Below are positions 7,561 to 9,005 of a DNA stretch of 9,005 bases, piece after piece (the first letter of the stretch is position 1; the number at the start of each line of letters is the position of its first letter). The stretch comes from Bacteroidota bacterium (GTDB taxonomy: Bacteria > Zhuqueibacterota > JdFR-76 > DREG01): assembly GCA_030624545.1 (NCBI GenBank), contig JAUXJX010000051.1:1-9005 (forward strand). The letters are read 5' to 3'. A program made the position numbers and the translations under genes. Below the pieces are notes generated by a model. It saw nothing but the letters and a program-made list of their open reading frames with translations, made no database searches and had not been told where the DNA came from.

Positions 7561-8133
7561 ATGGCTGAAGACCCAATCATTATAGTTTCGGGACTGCCGC
7601 GTTCCGGCACATCGATGATGATGAAAATGCTGGAGGCCGGCGGACTGGACATTCTCACGGACAATATCAGAACCGCGGATGAGGATAATCCAAAAGGTTA
7701 TTATGAGTTCGAAAAAGCAAAAGAGCTTGACAAAGACCGATCGTGGTTAGATCAAGCCAAAGGGAAAGTGGTCAAAATCATATCCGCTCTTCTCAGCAAG
7801 ATTCCTCAAGAAAATTCCTGCAAGATCATTTTCATGCGCAGGAAAATGAGTGAAATACTCGCTTCGCAAAAAGAGATGCTGATTAGAAGAGGAGAGCCCA
7901 CCGATACCGTAAGCGACGAAAAGATTTCGCAGAATTTCTTTGCACATCTAAGAAAAGTCGAAGTTTGGCTGGAGCAGCAACCCAACTTCGATATTCTCTA
8001 CATCAATTATAATGACGTTTTGAAGAATCCGCTTGCCAATATTGAGAGAATCAGGGGATTCTTGGGGAATGGACTTGACACCAAAAGCATGTCGGGCGTT
8101 GTAGACAAAGCTCTTTATCGACAGCGCAAATGA
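7561..8133 (+). CDS. Sulfotransferase-family P-loop protein
   Basis: This 190-residue protein opens with a beta strand and the PAPS 5'-phosphosulfate loop: IIIVSGLPRSGTSMMMKML, residues 6-24, with R14-S-G-T17-S. R94 and S102 (MRRKMSEILAS) have the eight-residue spacing of the Arg/Ser pair that binds the 3'-phosphate of PAPS in sulfotransferases. ADEDNPKGYYEFE (39-51) is typical of bacterial members, and INYNDVLKNP with the ending VVDKALYRQRK suggest a complete if compact protein. Sulfotransferases are often 250-300 residues, so the acceptor-binding part is reduced. No signal peptide or TM is present, so it is cytosolic. AAGGAG at 7550-7555, five bases before the ATG, supports the start. As the last operon gene it is followed by a terminator. 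It probably sulfates, or at least binds, an envelope glycan, lipid or protein acceptor; a non-catalytic PAP(S)-binding role is possible. Confidence 0.82.
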   Translation: MAEDPIIIVSGLPRSGTSMMMKMLEAGGLDILTDNIRTADEDNPKGYYEFEKAKELDKDRSWLDQAKGKVVKIISALLSKIPQENSCKIIFMRRKMSEILASQKEMLIRRGEPTDTVSDEKISQNFFAHLRKVEVWLEQQPNFDILYINYNDVLKNPLANIERIRGFLGNGLDTKSMSGVVDKALYRQRK

Positions 8134-8160
8134 TCAATACCTGATCTGTCTTCAACTGGT

Positions 8161-8178
8161 TCCTGAGTTTTATCAGGA
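8161..8178 (+). repeat. Short perfect inverted repeat (hairpin) downstream of the operon
   Basis: TCCTGA (8161-8166) and TCAGGA (8173-8178) pair perfectly around a six-base loop. No T tract follows, so this is not a terminator by itself. It may stabilise the 3' end of the operon mRNA next to the real terminator 20 bases downstream. Confidence 0.4.
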
Positions 8179-8196
8179 TCTAATCCTATTTGCTAG

Positions 8197-8248
8197 CCTC
8201 CTGCGTTCTGACTCAATAAAAATTGGGTCGGTGTAGGAGGTTTTTTTT
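8197..8248 (+). terminator. Rho-independent terminator with a two-tier stem
   Basis: The outer stem CCTCCTGC (8197-8204) pairs with GTAGGAGG (8233-8240), with one G-T wobble. An inner stem GACTCAA (8210-8216) pairs with TTGGGTC (8223-8229), also with one wobble, around the loop TAAAAA. Eight T (8241-8248) follow immediately. This is the classic intrinsic terminator layout and marks the end of the operon that closes with the sulfotransferase-like gene. Confidence 0.85.
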
Positions 8249-8632
8249 GCCCAATTCTACCGTTGTCATTCGATGTAGTACTTATACAGGCCATTTCTTC
8301 TTGCTATGGTTGTTTCGATTTGAAACAATGTGCTTCCAATATACGGATTTGAACCGGTATTTGAGATACATTTCTCAAGAATTGCCCCGTTTTGGTATGG
8401 CATCAATTTTGCGTTCCTCTTTGCAAAATTAAGGGAAGGATATTTGAATCATAGCTTTGACCCGGAACCAGGATTCTTGAAAATCTGAGTTATAAAGTTA
8501 AATCCCTTGTTATCCGATATTTTATATAACCTGCTATATGCAGTTTTTGCATAATTTCTAACCATTTCAAGGAGAGCCCCGTTGGAATCGAGGTGTGTAA
8601 ACAGAGAAATCTATAGTGGGAGAGAGTTCAGA
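8249..8632. other. Intergenic region with short dyads, upstream of the SGNH hydrolase gene
   Basis: I find no gene here. The stretch holds several short inverted repeats. TTGAGA/TCTCAA lies at 8361-8378 with a six-base loop. AATTTTGC/GCAAAATT is a perfect eight-base stem at 8405-8430 with a ten-base loop. CTGC/GCAG lies at 8531-8543. None is followed by a T run. The 8480-8560 segment is AT-rich and presumably contains the promoter for the SGNH gene, but no -35/-10 pair has acceptable spacing. Confidence 0.5.
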
Positions 8633-8635
8633 ATG
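8569..8635 (+). promoter_or_regulatory. Two candidate ribosome-binding sites for the SGNH gene
   Basis: GGGAG at 8618-8622 lies ten bases before the ATG at 8633. A stronger AAGGAGA at 8569-8575 lies six bases before a TTG at 8582, which is in the same frame with no intervening stop. The TTG start would add 17 residues (MESRCVNREIYSGREFR) before the signal peptide. The ATG is preferred because it gives a normal-length signal sequence. Confidence 0.4.
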
Positions 8636-9005
8636 AAAGATAATAAATGTCTTATTCGTTGCGGAGTGGTCCTGGTTCTTTTGTTCGCTTTCGGATTTAG
8701 CAGCGATGTCTTAGGTCAAGCTGTTAGAATTATGCCTCTCGGCAATTCGATTACTCGAGGCGTGTCCGGTTCTACAGACAATGCCGGCTATCGAAACGAT
8801 TTAGCCCAGATGTTAGACAATGAGGGGATTTTCTACAATTTTGTCGGCTCACAAAGTGACGGTGCCGGTTTTGATAATGACCACGAAGGTTACGATGGCC
8901 GAGCAGCGGATTGGATACTGGCGAGAGTAGGCGACTATCTGAATAACAACAATCCTGATATAGTAGTCTTACATATTGGAACAAATGATATTACAGGAGG
9001 CCAAG
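8633..9005 (+). CDS. Secreted SGNH/GDSL-family hydrolase (esterase), 3'-truncated by the window edge
   Basis: The first 124 residues are visible and the gene runs off the right end. A signal peptide (basic start, hydrophobic core 11-22, likely cleavage near VLGQA, 26-30) exports the protein. Block I is P35-L-G-N38-S39-I-T-R-G, with S39 the expected nucleophile and Asn replacing the usual Asp of GDS. Block II is around G86-Y-D-G89-R. Block III is H114-I-G116-T-N118-D119, supplying the oxyanion-hole Asn. The block V Asp-x-x-His lies beyond the window. The MPLGNSIT-type start and the EGYDGR block resemble carbohydrate-esterase SGNH proteins (CE3-like), so deacetylation of a polysaccharide is the best guess; other esters are possible. 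It lies beyond a strong terminator and so belongs to a separate transcription unit. Confidence 0.85.
   Translation, partial: MKDNKCLIRCGVVLVLLFAFGFSSDVLGQAVRIMPLGNSITRGVSGSTDNAGYRNDLAQMLDNEGIFYNFVGSQSDGAGFDNDHEGYDGRAADWILARVGDYLNNNNPDIVVLHIGTNDITGGQ

Noticed and set aside
8223..8432. 69-codon open frame after the operon
   Set aside because: Its start lies inside the terminator stem, it has no usable ribosome site and no recognisable domain.
8772..8984. 70-codon open frame on the - strand
   Set aside because: Antisense to the SGNH hydrolase blocks, so a shadow frame.
1..9005. CRISPR array, tRNA, rRNA, insertion sequence or phage genes
   Set aside because: I saw no regularly spaced direct repeats, cloverleaf with CCA-type end, rRNA-like segment, transposase or integrase anywhere in the window.

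Overview
This window reads as bacterial chromosomal DNA of moderate GC, with genes packed on the + strand. It looks like an uncultivated or poorly studied Gram-negative lineage. The AP-superfamily phosphohydrolases, a sulfotransferase-like P-loop protein, an EMC3/Oxa1-like membrane protein and a secreted SGNH hydrolase are a mix I associate with Calditrichota/KSB1-, Acidobacteria- or Planctomycetes-like genomes. That placement is a guess from protein style. No rRNA, tRNA, CRISPR array, insertion sequence or phage gene was found.

Layout. (1) 2-1735: a membrane-anchored sulfatase-fold protein, probably running in from beyond the left edge, with Thr where the sulfatase Cys/Ser should be. (2) 1736-2255: about 0.5 kb without a convincing gene; one frame looks protein-like but carries several stops. 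(3) 2256-8133: an apparent operon of five genes. Two tandem paralogous AP-superfamily phosphohydrolases (COG3379-like) overlap by 8 bp. They are followed by a 61-residue ribbon-helix-helix-like protein, a three-TM protein resembling the Oxa1/YidC/EMC3 superfamily, and a small sulfotransferase-like protein. A two-tier hairpin with a run of eight T (8197-8248) closes the unit. (4) 8249-8632: an AT-rich intergenic stretch with short inverted repeats. (5) 8633 to the right edge: the N-terminal third or so of a secreted SGNH/GDSL esterase.

How the genes may work together (inference). The operon joins two hydrolases able to act on phospho- or sulfo-esters, a protein with the shape of a membrane insertase, a small RHH-like protein and a putative PAPS-dependent transferase. 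A coherent reading is envelope glycan, lipid or surface-protein modification. The first paralogue is predicted to keep its catalytic domain in the cytoplasm and the second to export it, so the pair may serve the two faces of the inner membrane. The upstream sulfatase-like protein and the 61-residue protein end in almost the same LGY[IL]x tail, hinting at a shared docking or processing signal. The operon is the part of the window most likely to be an undescribed system.
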